In this document: in pieces, positions 12,409 to 21,596 of the stretch
Layout: every line of letters begins with the position of its first letter
How positions within the stretch are numbered: the first letter of the stretch is position 1
DNA from: Prorocentrum cordatum
Taxonomy: Eukaryota > Sar > Dinophyceae > Prorocentrales > Prorocentraceae
Assembly (NCBI GenBank): GCA_963575745.1
Contig: CAUYUJ010008047.1
Span: 397,673 to 461,672 of the forward strand
Length of the DNA stretch: 64,000 nucleotides
Direction: 5' to 3'
Notes under the pieces: generated by a model
The model's database searches: none
What the model saw: only the letters and a program-made list of their open reading frames with translations
What the model was told of the DNA's origin: nothing
Position numbers and translations under genes: made by a program

Positions 12409-14340
12409 CACATGTGTTCGACCACCGCAGGCGCGCTCGCCATGTCCGCGCCAGGCCAAGCCATGCGCGCGCAGGGGAAAGAGGCGGAGGCGCAAACAGA
12501 GAGGCACAACGAGAACCATGAGAGGAACAAAAAGAGCAGCGGCGGGCATTCCGCACGAGGAGTCCGTTGTCATGAGGCGGGCGCGCGTTCCCACCAAATC
12601 GGACCATCGCGATTCGAGCGAATCGCCCCGCGCGCGCGCCCGAGCCACCGTCGCCACCAAACGACGGGGCCAGCTCAGCAGAGCAACAACACAGAAACAC
12701 AAACAAGGGCGCCCCACAAAAACGGGGACACAGCACAAATAAGACACAACGACGCAGGAGCCTCGAACCGCGTCGGGAACCCGGCACGGGGTGGCTGGCT
12801 AAAAGCAGGCGGCAGCGGCAGGGCGCCGCAAGCGCCTCGAACGCGGGGGGCATGGCGCGGGCGGGCGGGCGCAGATTTCTCGGGGGCGAGCGCTCTAGGC
12901 ACAACGTGCCGCCTGCAAGCATTCGAGCTGAATGCTAAATGCCGGAAAGGGGGGGGGGCAGCGAGCCCAAAGGCGCGCTCGACTCCCTGCGTCGAGGGGC
13001 CGACCGCCGACCCACCGACGGGTCGGCCAAGGAACCGCACTTCGATTTCCAAAAAACAGGGGGCGGCAAGCGCGGGCGCGGCGAAAGAGGCGAGAGGGCC
13101 GGCGGGCAGCTCCTCCCCCAGCCCCAGGCCGCGCGTGAAACGAAGGCACACAAGCAAAGACACGAGCAGGATGAGCAGCAAAAAGCATGGGACAGGAGGG
13201 GGGGCGGCACGGGGCAACAACGAGCAGAAGAGAGAGGGCAGCAAGAGGACCAGACCAAGGGAACCGCGGAGGGCAACAAACCGAAAAGGATATAACGCAA
13301 GCGGACAAGGGCCAGCGCCCACGAGCCACGCATCCGAACCTGGAAGATCACGGCCGGCCTTGAATTCGCCAAGAAATATAAATCTCATACATTCGCAGCC
13401 GTATTCCAGGATCGCCACGAACCTCGGGCAGCAGTCAGCCAACCTTAAGACCCACGAGGGTCGCAAACACTGCCAATCACATGCAGGGGCAGGGGGCCAC
13501 AAGGGAAGGGAACTAAGGGTGCCACAGGAAAACGGGGGAACAGCAAGAGGGGAGGGCCCACAATCTACCCCTGGGGAGGGGGGCAAGGGGGGGCGAGGGG
13601 CGAGGGGGGGCCCACCGAGAACCGAAGCCATACTGAGCGACTAATGCGCTTCCAACACTTCGGGGCGACGGCGAGACAATTGCCTCAACCGCGCCTCGAC
13701 AAATGGAAGTCCTCAAGGACCTAGGATCCCGCCCGACGGGCATTTAGAGCAACCAGAAAATGGCCAATAAAACCACGCCCCACCAGGTCACGAGACCTCC
13801 CTAAACGCGGCCACACGCAGCGAAGCGTCAATGGCCAGACGCCGCCATCCAATTGATCAGACCACGATGCAAGTAGACCGCCACGGGGGGAGGTGCCGAC
13901 GAGGCAACGTTTGAGATTCGGGCGCGCGCGATAATGCCGAAGGTCGTCATCAACAGACCCCTCCGCGTATCCAAGGGCGCAACCTAGCAGAGTGGAATGA
14001 ACGCGGCTCAACGCGCACGTTCCCAGACGCAGTGCCTTGAGGGCGCGCGTCCCACGGTGCGTCGCGCTGTCTTTCTTTGCCTGGCGAAGCCTCGTGGCCT
14101 GCGCCTGGAATCGGCGACCGAAAAACGATCGGGCCCCGCCGCCGCTCGGGTGCCTTTGGGCCCGGGTGCCGATGGGCGCCATGGGGTCGCGGAGGGCGTT
14201 CGACCGCTTTATGGCGTCTTCCTGATTTTCTTTTATACGAAGCTGATTCCTGGGGGCGGGCGCGAGAGCGGGTGCCGAGAAGCTGCCCGCTTCTTGCGGT
14301 CGCCCTGATCCAAGATCCCCCCCACCGAGCCGCGCCCGCC
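12409..14340. other. GC-rich stretch without a supported gene, copy 1
   Basis: Long frames are open on both strands (up to about 410 codons on the plus strand, 318 and 326 on the minus), but they are Arg/Gly/Pro or Ser/Leu/Pro-rich, overlap each other and show no domain. I attribute them to low stop-codon frequency in GC-rich DNA. Confidence 0.55.
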
Positions 14341-14720
14341 CTGTCTGCGGGAAGATGGCAAGGAAGAAGAGGAGGAGGAGGAGGAGGAGGAGGAGGAGGA
14401 GGAGGAGGAAGAGGAGGAAGAGGCGCCGGGGAGGAGGGGGAGGAGGAGGGCCCAGGGAGGAGGAAACAAAAAGGAGGAAGACGAGGAGGACGAGCGACCA
14501 ACGAGGAGGAAGCGGAAGCGGAGACGAGGGGGGGAGGAATGATGGGGGGGCAATAAAGGAGGAAAGGGGGCAGGGGAGGAGGCGGATCGGCCCTGACGAC
14601 ATGAGGACGAGGAGGAGGAGGACATACAGGGACGAGGAGGGATAGTGGCAAGGAGGAGAAGGAGGAATGAAGAGGAAAGGGGGAATGGGGAGGGGAGGCA
14701 ATCAAAAGGATGATAGAACA
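14341..14720. repeat. Purine (GGA)n-rich tract, copy 1
   Basis: About 370 bp of imperfect GGA/GGGA/GAC repeats next to the 3' end of the YR element, with only a short TA tract between. Confidence 0.9.
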
Positions 14721-14787
14721 AAACCAAGGTTGAGGGGGATCAGGATGGAAGCGGAGGGGGGGATAACGAAGCTGCTTACCCGCAAAC

Positions 14788-14788
14788 A

Positions 14789-14820
<32 letters not shown>
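14788..14820. repeat. (AT)n microsatellite directly at the YR element terminus, copy 1
   Basis: AT repeat interrupted once by GT, ending at the base where terminal repeat B2 begins. It may be the target of insertion. Confidence 0.93.
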
Positions 14821-14821
<1 letters not shown>

Positions 14822-14893
14822 GTGTTACCCCATAGCGACGCATTGCGAAGCTTCCCACTCGACGCCGCTGAAATGGATTGGGAGCGCGCCCCC
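14821..14893 (-). repeat. YR element terminal repeat B2, copy 1
   Basis: Outer partner of B1. It forms the 3' terminus of the element, directly against the (AT)n tract. Confidence 0.85.
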
Positions 14894-14912
14894 TGGGAGG
14901 GCGGGGCGGGGG

Positions 14913-15027
14913 CGATGCGAAACCATGAGCACGGGCAACGGGCGAGGCGCGACAAGCTGTGCTACCGTAACCTTTACTCGCGTCACTGAACGGCCACTGA
15001 TACATCATTACTGCGCACGCACGAACA
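14913..15027 (-). repeat. YR element repeat A2, copy 1
   Basis: Internal partner of A1, placed between B1 and B2 with spacers of 23 and 19 bp. Confidence 0.88.
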
Positions 15028-15033
15028 TGCTGT

Positions 15034-15960
15034 TTAACCGCAACAAATAAAATGATATCCCAGAGAGACGCGTTGCGAAGCTTGCCACCAGACGTCACTG
15101 AAATCGATTGCAAGCGCGCCCCGCACCCCATCCAGGAACCCCGCGTTCAGGAACGCGCTGGTTTCGGGCGGGCTGTGGACGGAGACGCCGTAGAACTCAG
15201 CCGAGAAGTATATGGATACGGAACAGTGGTAACGTACTTCCATGCCCACGGCGACCTGAACGCACGTGCCACAGCACGACATAGCTGCGATATAATGTTT
15301 AGTTCGAAACGTATTCCAGCCAGCTGCGTCGACTCCTTCGAGGTGCTCATGAGGCCTACCAACGCGCGACCACATTCCAGCCGTGCCCATGCACTTGCGA
15401 CCCAGGAGCGAGTCGTCAAAATCTGATGGCATGGGGGCGGAGGTCCAATTCCTGAAGTCGGCCCCGAACTGGCACTGGTCAAAAACGATGATAACTGTTT
15501 CCATTGACTTGCTGAGGCGCTCCAAAAACGGCACTGCCCAGAGCATCGAGGACGCTGGATTCTCGATCGCGAGGGGGGCGTTGCACGGCGGGGCTAGCCT
15601 CGCCAGCTTGCATGTTACTTCAGCGAGCCCGTCGCCCCCAAGACACACCTTGCGACCCTTATCCGATAGATGCGAAAGTCCCCAAATACACTCTGCAGAA
15701 CGCGCGGCGCCAGGCAAGGGGCGAAGAACGCGGAGTTCTTCTAGCTATACTGAAGGAGCGGCACGGCGCAAAATAATATTCACTGCGCCTTGCCTTCGCC
15801 CATGAGCCGCATCAGGCCCGGCGCGATGCCTGGCGCGAAGATATTGGCGACCAGCTCGAGCTCGATCTCTAGCGACGGGATGCCGCGCCGTGTCGCGGCT
15901 TTGCCAATGCCTGCCGCGCCTGCAAAGATGCCCAGGGAGATGTCGCCTCTGGCCAGCCAA
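15034..15960 (-). pseudogene. C5-cytosine-methyltransferase-like domain at the C-terminus of the YR element
   Basis: The first piece (frame ending 15780) has SLGIFAGAAGIGKAATRRG, resembling the SAM-binding motif I (F-x-G-x-G). After a gap in coding sense, the second piece (15717-15034, 227 codons open) has GAARSAECIWGLSHLSDKGR, then PLAIENPASSMLWAVP (15590-15530), where ENP corresponds to the motif VI ENV. FDQCQFGADFRNWTS and CMGTAGMWSRVGRPHEHLEG follow. The Pro-Cys nucleophile motif IV, expected between the pieces, is not visible and was probably lost. The end of the frame runs into B1. I am confident this is a conserved domain of the element. That it descends from a DNA methyltransferase is an inference from motifs I and VI. 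Confidence 0.62.
15051..15123 (-). repeat. YR element repeat B1, copy 1
   Basis: Aligns without gaps to 14821-14893 (offset 230) at about 80 percent identity, sharing TTGCGAAGCTT and AGCGCGCCCC. It overlaps the 3' end of the methyltransferase-like reading frame. Confidence 0.85.
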
Positions 15961-16059
15961 GCGGTCGGGGCGCGATGACCTTGTCTAAGGGGACGTCGCC
16001 GGGCTGCTCGCTGCAGCGCAGCAGGGGCCCCTGGACGTTCGGCGGCAGGTCCACCAGCT

Positions 16060-16955
16060 GGGCGTTGATATTGCTCGACTTCTCGCGTCTGGCGAGCGAG
16101 CTGGCGCTGGCCCAGCGCCCGCGCCCCTGGACCTCCAGCTGCGACCTCCCGCCAGTGAGCGCGTCCCAGGACGGGCCCGCGCGCCGCGGGCCGCGCGGCG
16201 CAGTGCCGAGCGCCGAGCTTCTCCAGGTGGCGCAGCTTCGCCGCCTTCGCGACGAGGTTGCCCAACTCCCACGAGATCAACGTAGCGGCGGACCCTTCGG
16301 CCGCTTGCCTCTGCGGTTCCGCTCGAGAAAGCTGCCTAGGAACTGCGAGTTGTTGTGGTCGAGCACCACGTTGTCGTCGCAGACGCCCGTCTTGGTCGGG
16401 CTCCCGTCGTCGTCGGAGGGCGCTAGGGTGAGGGGCCAATTCTGGCAATCTCGGCCAGGCCCAAGTGAGGGCGGGGCGACGTCTCGAACGCGGAGACCGC
16501 AACTCCCCCGGCCGCGAGTGGGCGCCGAGCGCGACCACTGAGACCGCCACATTCACATCCGTTCGGCCCACAAGGTGCAGGGCCACAGCCAACCCGCAGA
16601 TGGTCGGACATGGCCGAGGTAGCCGACCCCAATCTGGTCGCCGTCGCCCCCGCGCCTTGAGGGGCCTCTCGGACCTGGCGAGCGGCTAGGCGCTGGGCCT
16701 CTGGAGGAGGCTCGGGTAAAAGTGCAGGGCGGCAGCCTTCAGCTTCTCGCCGTCGCGCATCTTCCTGCCCGCCAGGTAGGCGCGGCCCGCCCGCCACGGC
16801 AGCGCCCCCCCCCCCAGGACGTCCAGGCTGTTCTCCTTCAAGCCCTGGGGGCGGGCGTGCTCCAAGAACTCCGCGACGCGCCTGTTGCAGTCCTCGACCT
16901 GGGAGGGCTTCGCCGCGATGCTCTCCGGGCAGGAGATCCCCCCGCTGCAGGCTGA
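16060..16955 (-). pseudogene. YR element tyrosine recombinase with catalytic residues lost
   Basis: Would integrate the circular cDNA by site-specific recombination. An N-terminal core-binding-like part (NRRVAEFLEHARPQGLKEN, AGRAYLAGRKMRDGEKLKAA) spans 16910-16690. SPTKTGVCDDNVVLDHNNSQ follows near 16410-16350, then the C-terminal catalytic part AGPSWDALTGGRSQLEVQ and GRGRWASASSLARREK (16180-16079). In the family the first reads LRHxGxSxD and the second ends R-Y-x-K. Here the LRH position reads PRR, and the tyrosine position (codon 16087-16085) is CGC, Arg. The nucleophile is therefore gone in both copies, and a stop and frame changes separate the pieces. Confidence 0.68.
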
Positions 16956-17249
16956 ACGCTGGGCGACAGCCAGCCTCGCTGAGGTTGGGGCTCGCGACCT
17001 CCGCGAGCCGCCGCGATGCGAGGCTGGCGCCGCAGGCGGACGGGGCAGAATCGGCAACCCGGATGGCCCTGGAGCGCCGCCCGCCAGCGGGGGCGCCCCG
17101 CTCGCCCGGCGGTCGCCAAAGCGGCCAAGTGGCAGCGCGGCCGTCACCTCCAGGCGCCCGGCCCCGTTGCGCGCCACCACTCCGGGAGAGGGCCCCCGTC
17201 TCACAGCGGGCGCCCTCGTCGCAACGCCAGGCGCCAGGATGAACGAGCC

Positions 17250-17954
17250 CAGGGGGAGGGCGCCATGGGCGACCCAGCGGCCAGAGTGCAAGTTCCCAAA
17301 CGCGCGGAGGCCGATCGGCAGGATTGACCTGGGACGGGACCCATCGGCAATGGGCCCGTAGTCCAGTGGCCAGCTGAAGGGCGGCGACCTGTCTGAGCTG
17401 GCCCAACAGAGCGGGGCCCCTGCACCTGCCCTTCTGCGTCGCAAGCACCAGGCCCGCGTCGTCCACGAGCAGGAGCACCGTTCTGTCGCCAGCGGCTGCA
17501 GCGCACCACGCGCTTGACGCCCAGCTTGACACCGCGCGCTTCATTGGCATGGGCGGCTCCTTCATTCATGTCCGCCACGCGGCCGTTTTGCCACAACGGC
17601 CCACTTCGCATCAGCAACCGATGTAAGGTTGATGTCAAGGAACCCGTGGCATGCCAGCCAGACAGGCTCCCCATCGCCCTGGATGATGTTGCGGCCACTC
17701 TCGATGGGGGGCTCGCCCAGCTCGTGGCCAGCCAGGGCAATTTCCCGGCGCCTGCGATTTGGGTCCTTCTTGAACCGCCGGCGCTCGCCCATGCGCCCCG
17801 TGAGCCGAACATCATCTGGACCCCGCGCAGAAACGCAGACGCCCGGGCCAGTCTGGCTGGCGTCGCAACACCTTGCCCAGCCAGCCTGCCCCGAGGTCCG
17901 TGTATCCAAGAGGCAAGATGGCCGCTGCGACGAGTAGCCCCCGCGCGACGCTCG
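17250..17954 (-). pseudogene. YR element RNase H domain
   Basis: Would degrade the RNA strand of the RNA/DNA hybrid. After the RT comes CCDASQTGPGVCVSARGP (17910-17860), where DAS carries the first catalytic Asp. A frame change leads to EARGVKLGVKRVVR, then TVLLLVDDAGLVLATQKGR, then RWVPSQVNPADRPPR (17350-17304). This last block is the signature end of the DIRS-type RNase H. Some acidic positions are preserved, but the segments lie in different frames, so no continuous enzyme is encoded. Confidence 0.68.
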
Positions 17955-18126
17955 GCCAGATGCCCCCGGCCTCGCCCCCTGCGGACTCCGCGAGGCATGG
18001 CAAGCAGGGCTGCCGCGAGAGGAACGCGAAGAACAGGCGACCCAGCACTGCCCGCATCTCCCTCCCAGCGCAGTGGCCGCGCCGCACGAGAGCGCGAAGC
18101 CCTGCACGGAGCCTCCGCGATCGCTG

Positions 18127-18184
<58 letters not shown>

Positions 18185-18990
18185 TCGCTCGCCGCTCCCC
18201 GTCCAGGCGGGCGCCGGCGATGTCGAGGGAGGTGCTGACCTGCTCGATCTCGTGGACCTGGAAACCCTCCTTCCGCGCGCCCGGGAGCGCCCGTCCACGC
18301 GGCTATTCCACTTCGGCTCTGTCGCAGCCGACCACTCCGAAGTTGTCGAGGCACGCCGCGCGAACGGCCCCATCCCCCAAGCTTGGCGGCGGCGCGCCGT
18401 AAATGCGCGGGGTAGATGAGATCCCGCGGGCCGACCTCGATCCCGTCGATGCCCCGCGCCCCCGGAGGCGACGCGCGGGCGGGTGGCGGGGCGAAGTGCC
18501 GCGACAGCTCCTCGTCGATCCTTAGCTCGTGGAAGTAGTCCTTGACGTCGAAACTGGCCGAGTAGACGACCTGGCCCCGGCTCGTCTCCAGGTGGCTGAG
18601 GGGGCCCCCAGTAGCAAGCTGAATGGCATCTGGGATCTCGACGCGGGCGTTGCTCCAACGTGCGCCGCGCATGAGTCGTGGATCACACTCTTTCTGCGAA
18701 CAAAGAACGGCCCGGACCTCCATTTGCAAGTTCGAATCCGCGCGAAGTTTCAGACGATAAAACCCCCCAACTTCGCCGGGCGTGCCGCCAGCACCAGGTC
18801 AAAGTGCAGGTTGGGCGGCCCCTCATCCCTGATGCGCAATGCATGCCCCTCTTGCCCGTCTTCGCTGAAAAGAACGGCGGTGCGAAACCGCTTGAGCTTG
18901 CGCGACGCCGCCCTGGGCGCGACGCTGTAGACGCCCCCCCCCCCCCCGCCAGGTCGCGACTCGGCAGCGAAGCGGAAGCCGAGCCAAACG
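17955..18990 (-). pseudogene. YR element reverse transcriptase, interrupted by (TC)n
   Basis: DIRS/LTR-type RT rather than LINE-type. In order: RWSNARVEIPDAIQLATG, then motif A SFDVKDYFHELRIDEELS (18555-18505), which keeps the catalytic Asp. After a frame change comes motif C, CLDNFGVVGCD, with LDN codons at 18350-18339 in place of the more usual YVDN. ARKEGFQVHEIEQV and LDGERRAI follow. A TAG lies shortly after motif C. At 18181-18130 a (TC)n expansion splits the thumb, which resumes as RAGLRALVRRGHCAGREM, AVLGRLFFAFLSRQPCLP and ILPLGYTDLGAGW. At least three frame changes and one stop make it inactive. Confidence 0.72.
18130..18181. repeat. (GA)n / (TC)n microsatellite inside the YR element RT, copy 1
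   Basis: Twenty-six uninterrupted GA units, lying between two RT thumb blocks. The tract has exactly the same length in the second copy (33710-33761). Confidence 0.95.
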
Positions 18991-19409
18991 GCGCAATGCC
19001 CCCAGCGCGCTCGCTGTCACCATAGCGAGTCTGCACGCAGGGGCGCCGCGAGGGCTTCTTGCGGGGAGGGCCGCTCCCTCGGCACGGGCGCAGCGGCAGC
19101 GGCATCTCGGGCCAGCGCAAGAGCAGCCCGCGTTTGCCCGCCCCCTGGCCCGCCCGGCGCCGCGCTGCCGACGCCCCCCCGCAGAGCGCTCGTCGATCCA
19201 AGCGCGCTGCTGATGCGCTGTCGGACTCCGCGACTGAGCGGGCTGCGAGGGCCCTCGCAATCGCGGCGCCGAGGCAAGGGCAGCGGGCCCCGCAAGCGAC
19301 CGCAGGACACGCCCCGAACACGACTGCGCCGCTGCCCCCGGAGAGGATGTTGGCAAGAGGGCGGCCCGCTGAGGGCCGCGAAAAGGGGGGGGGGGGGGGG
19401 CGGGGCGAC

Positions 19410-20567
19410 TAGCCCTTCCTCGCAAGGGCTGCCTCCTCGCGGGCCTTGCGTCGATCCTTCTGGATCTGTGCCTCGCCCTGCACCTGAAGCGCCGCGCGCG
19501 AGGTGGGCTGCGGCGCAATGGCCGCGATATTCTTGTCGAGCCCCTGAAACTACCCGCCCCCTCCGAACCTCGGCGGCTTCGGGTTGGCGGCGCAGGCTTC
19601 CTCCAGCGGCTGAACCCCGCGCGACAGCAGCTCGAGGCTCGCCAGCGCTGATACGTCCAACTGGTCGTGCGCGATGGCCCGCCCCAGGGTCTCCATGAGG
19701 CTGCCGCGCCCATACTTGACTCCGTCATTGTCTGGCACGCGGGCGCCGCGCATTCACTTCTCTGTCCTGGTGCGAGGATCGCAGCCTTGGTCGCGGATGA
19801 ACTTGCGCAACCACAAGGTCGTCCTCGGCCCCTGGATGGGGAAATCCCTCCACGTCGGCTCTCCCAGCGGGCCTGCGCCGCCATTGCGCGGTCGGGCGGC
19901 GCTGGCCCATCTGGTCACGCAAGATGGGCAGCACTCGAACATCCGCCGATCGCACTCCGCCCTAGTCGAGCCCCGAGGCGGCCGACCCGGGTGGGCCGGC
20001 GATGGCCGTCGCCAGGCCTCCAGCAGCAGGGGCGGTCGCGACCGCCAGCTCGAGCTCCTTCTTCCTGCCCTCCAGGTAACTGCCCTCGCTGCGCGCGGCG
20101 ATGGGCCCCAGCGCGAGCGTGGCCGACCCAAGCTTGGCGAAGGCAAACTTACCCTGGATGACGGCGTTCGCGCCCGCGCTCCAATCCTGTCCGGCCACGC
20201 CAGGATCAGTCGCCCCGGCGCGATCGGCCTCGAATCGGCAACGCACGCGCCGCAGCCCAGCGCCCCAGATGGCTCCCGCGCAGCAGCCAGCCGCCAACCC
20301 CGCGAGGCCCGCGCCGATCACGGCGATGAGTCACCATCCGCTGAGGCCTGCCGCCGCCACCGGGCAGCTGACTCCGGACAACTCGGGCAGGCCGCGCCCC
20401 TGAGCGTGCGAGGCGGGGAATGCAGGGCATGGCGCGCCAGGTGCGGCGAGAGCGCGCAGTCGGGGCAGGCGCGCTCGCTCTGCCCAGCCCGCGCGAGAGA
20501 AGCGGTGCCCGCGGTCCGCGCAGTCCCGCGCAACGTCCACCAGCACGTCGCCGAGCCGACCAGACAT
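19410..20567 (-). pseudogene. YR element N-terminal region: Cys cluster, possible TM segment and conserved helical region
   Basis: First comes a Cys-rich patch (CPDCALSPHL, CPSCPE, frame near 20450-20360). A hydrophobic segment (GAGLAGLAAGCCAGAIWGAG, near 20310) may be a membrane helix. A longer conserved block follows: GPRTTLWLRKFIRDQGCDP at about 19830-19780, then RGARVPDNDGVKYGRGSLME, HDQLDVSALASLELLSRGVQ, and a basic QIQKDRRKAREEAALARKG ending at 19410. I know this order from the N-termini of dinoflagellate YR-element polyproteins; its function is unknown to me. Two in-frame stops interrupt it: TGA at 19756-19754, where a Trp codon would fit, and TAG near 19551. Ribosomes would therefore not produce the full protein. 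Confidence 0.6.
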
Positions 20568-20623
20568 GCACGGCCGCTAGCCAGCGGGCGGCGGGCAGCG
20601 CGCAGAGCCTTCGGAACAACAAA

Positions 20624-20738
20624 AAGCGATGGGCCATGAACGCGGGCGACGGGCGAGGCACGCTATGCATTGCTACCTTCGCCCTCACTCGCGTCGCTGA
20701 ACGGCCCCTGATACATCATTACTGCGCACGCACGAACA
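20624..20738 (-). repeat. YR element terminal repeat A1, copy 1
   Basis: Aligns without gaps to 14913-15027 (offset 5711). The outermost 31 bases, from CTGATACATCATT to CACGAACA, are identical; the inner part is roughly 75-80 percent identical. Confidence 0.88.
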
Positions 20739-21400
20739 GGATGCAAAGGAGGAGGGCGCGAAGGAGGGGCGAGGCAGGACGAGGAAGGAAGGGGCGTAGG
20801 AGGCCCCGCAAGTCACGCAAATATGCTCCGAAGAGGGCTTCAACGCCGACCAAGGAAGCCCCGAAACGGCCCTGATGGGCCCCCAACGCGGCCCCAAGAA
20901 GGGCTCAGAGGGAACGCCAAGCATCCCTGGGAACTTTTTCAACGCAACCTAACCTCGCAAAGCCCCCGAGCCCCAAGATCTCCAAGGCCCCCGAGTGGCA
21001 CCCCATGGGGCCCCAAGAGGGCTGATCCGAGATCTGAAAATGCCAACGAGCTCGCCCGAAGACTACTAAATATTCAAAGTCTCGAATCACACAGGTAGAA
21101 TGTTTGGCCGAGCCCCCCCCAGGCGGTATGCTTCGCTCGCGCGAATGCCATAAACATATCAGAGAGCGACATGTCAAAACTGAACAACAAGGTGATGCGT
21201 GGGCAGCGGAGGGAAGCGTCGGGAGTCTGAGAAGCGTGCCGACCCAACGAATCATCGTCGTAGTGGCCACCGTCGTCGTCATTGCTGTCACCGCCATCGT
21301 CATCGCCGTCACCATCCACCATCACCGCCCCCTTTGCGTTCCAACCCCTGCTCCTACATTTTCCTCCAACTCACTCAGAATGACCGTCCATCTCGCCCAC
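20739..21400. other. Flank of the YR element: Pro/Gly-type minisatellite fragment and CGT-rich tract, copy 1
   Basis: From 20860 to 21030 there is CCCCAAG/GGCCCC-type degenerate repeat resembling the larger array at 51.6-52.5 kb. At 21248-21320 an imperfect GTC/ATC trinucleotide tract follows. No gene is recognisable. The sequence stops at the gap. Confidence 0.6.
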
Positions 21401-21500
21401 NNNNNNNNNNNNNNNNNNNNNNNNNNNNNNNNNNNNNNNNNNNNNNNNNNNNNNNNNNNNNNNNNNNNNNNNNNNNNNNNNNNNNNNNNNNNNNNNNNNN
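21401..21500. other. Assembly gap (100 N)
   Basis: Exactly 100 N, a conventional placeholder of unknown true size. Both edges coincide with edges of the duplicated block. Confidence 0.99.
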
Positions 21501-21596
21501 CCGCTGTGCCGCCGTCACCACAAGGAGCCTTCACCCCGTGGCCGCGCAGCAGCGAGCAAGGGCCGTGCAACAGCAGTGGCGTGAAAGTGAACCGCA

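Larger units (their letters stand above)
14821..20738 (-). mobile_element. Tyrosine-recombinase (DIRS/Ngaro/PAT-class) retroelement with split direct repeats, copy 1, decayed
   Basis: Read on the minus strand: A1 (20738-20624), coding region, B1 (15123-15051), A2 (15027-14913), B2 (14893-14821). A1/A2 and B1/B2 are direct repeats, giving the split-direct-repeat plan A1-ORF-B1-A2-B2 described for Ngaro/PAT-type YR retrotransposons. The coding region carries, in order, a Cys-rich and helical N-terminus, RT, RNase H, tyrosine recombinase and a methyltransferase-like domain, all broken by stops and frameshifts. Length is 5918 bp. YR elements need no target-site duplication (known for the class), and I see none. 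Confidence 0.82.
5949..21400. repeat. 15.45-kb duplicated block, copy 1 (contig end?)
   Basis: This block matches 21501-36980 in the same orientation. The offset is +15552 at its left edge and +15580 from about 7.1 kb onward. The change comes from one net 30-bp insertion in copy 2 (near 22120-22150) and two single-base losses in homopolymers (near 21690 and 22687). The dozen or so substitutions I noted all lie left of about 12.14 kb; from there to 21400 I saw no difference, even in microsatellites. The right edge is the first N of the gap. Confidence 0.95.

Noticed and set aside
12134-12922. N-terminal extension of ORF1 to 12922
   Set aside because: It runs through the spliced leader and a purine microsatellite, which mark the element's 5' end.
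12412-13644. 410-codon plus-strand frame (and 318-codon minus-strand frame overlapping it)
   Set aside because: Composition is low-complexity Arg/Gly/Ala/Ser; both strands are open at once; no motif.
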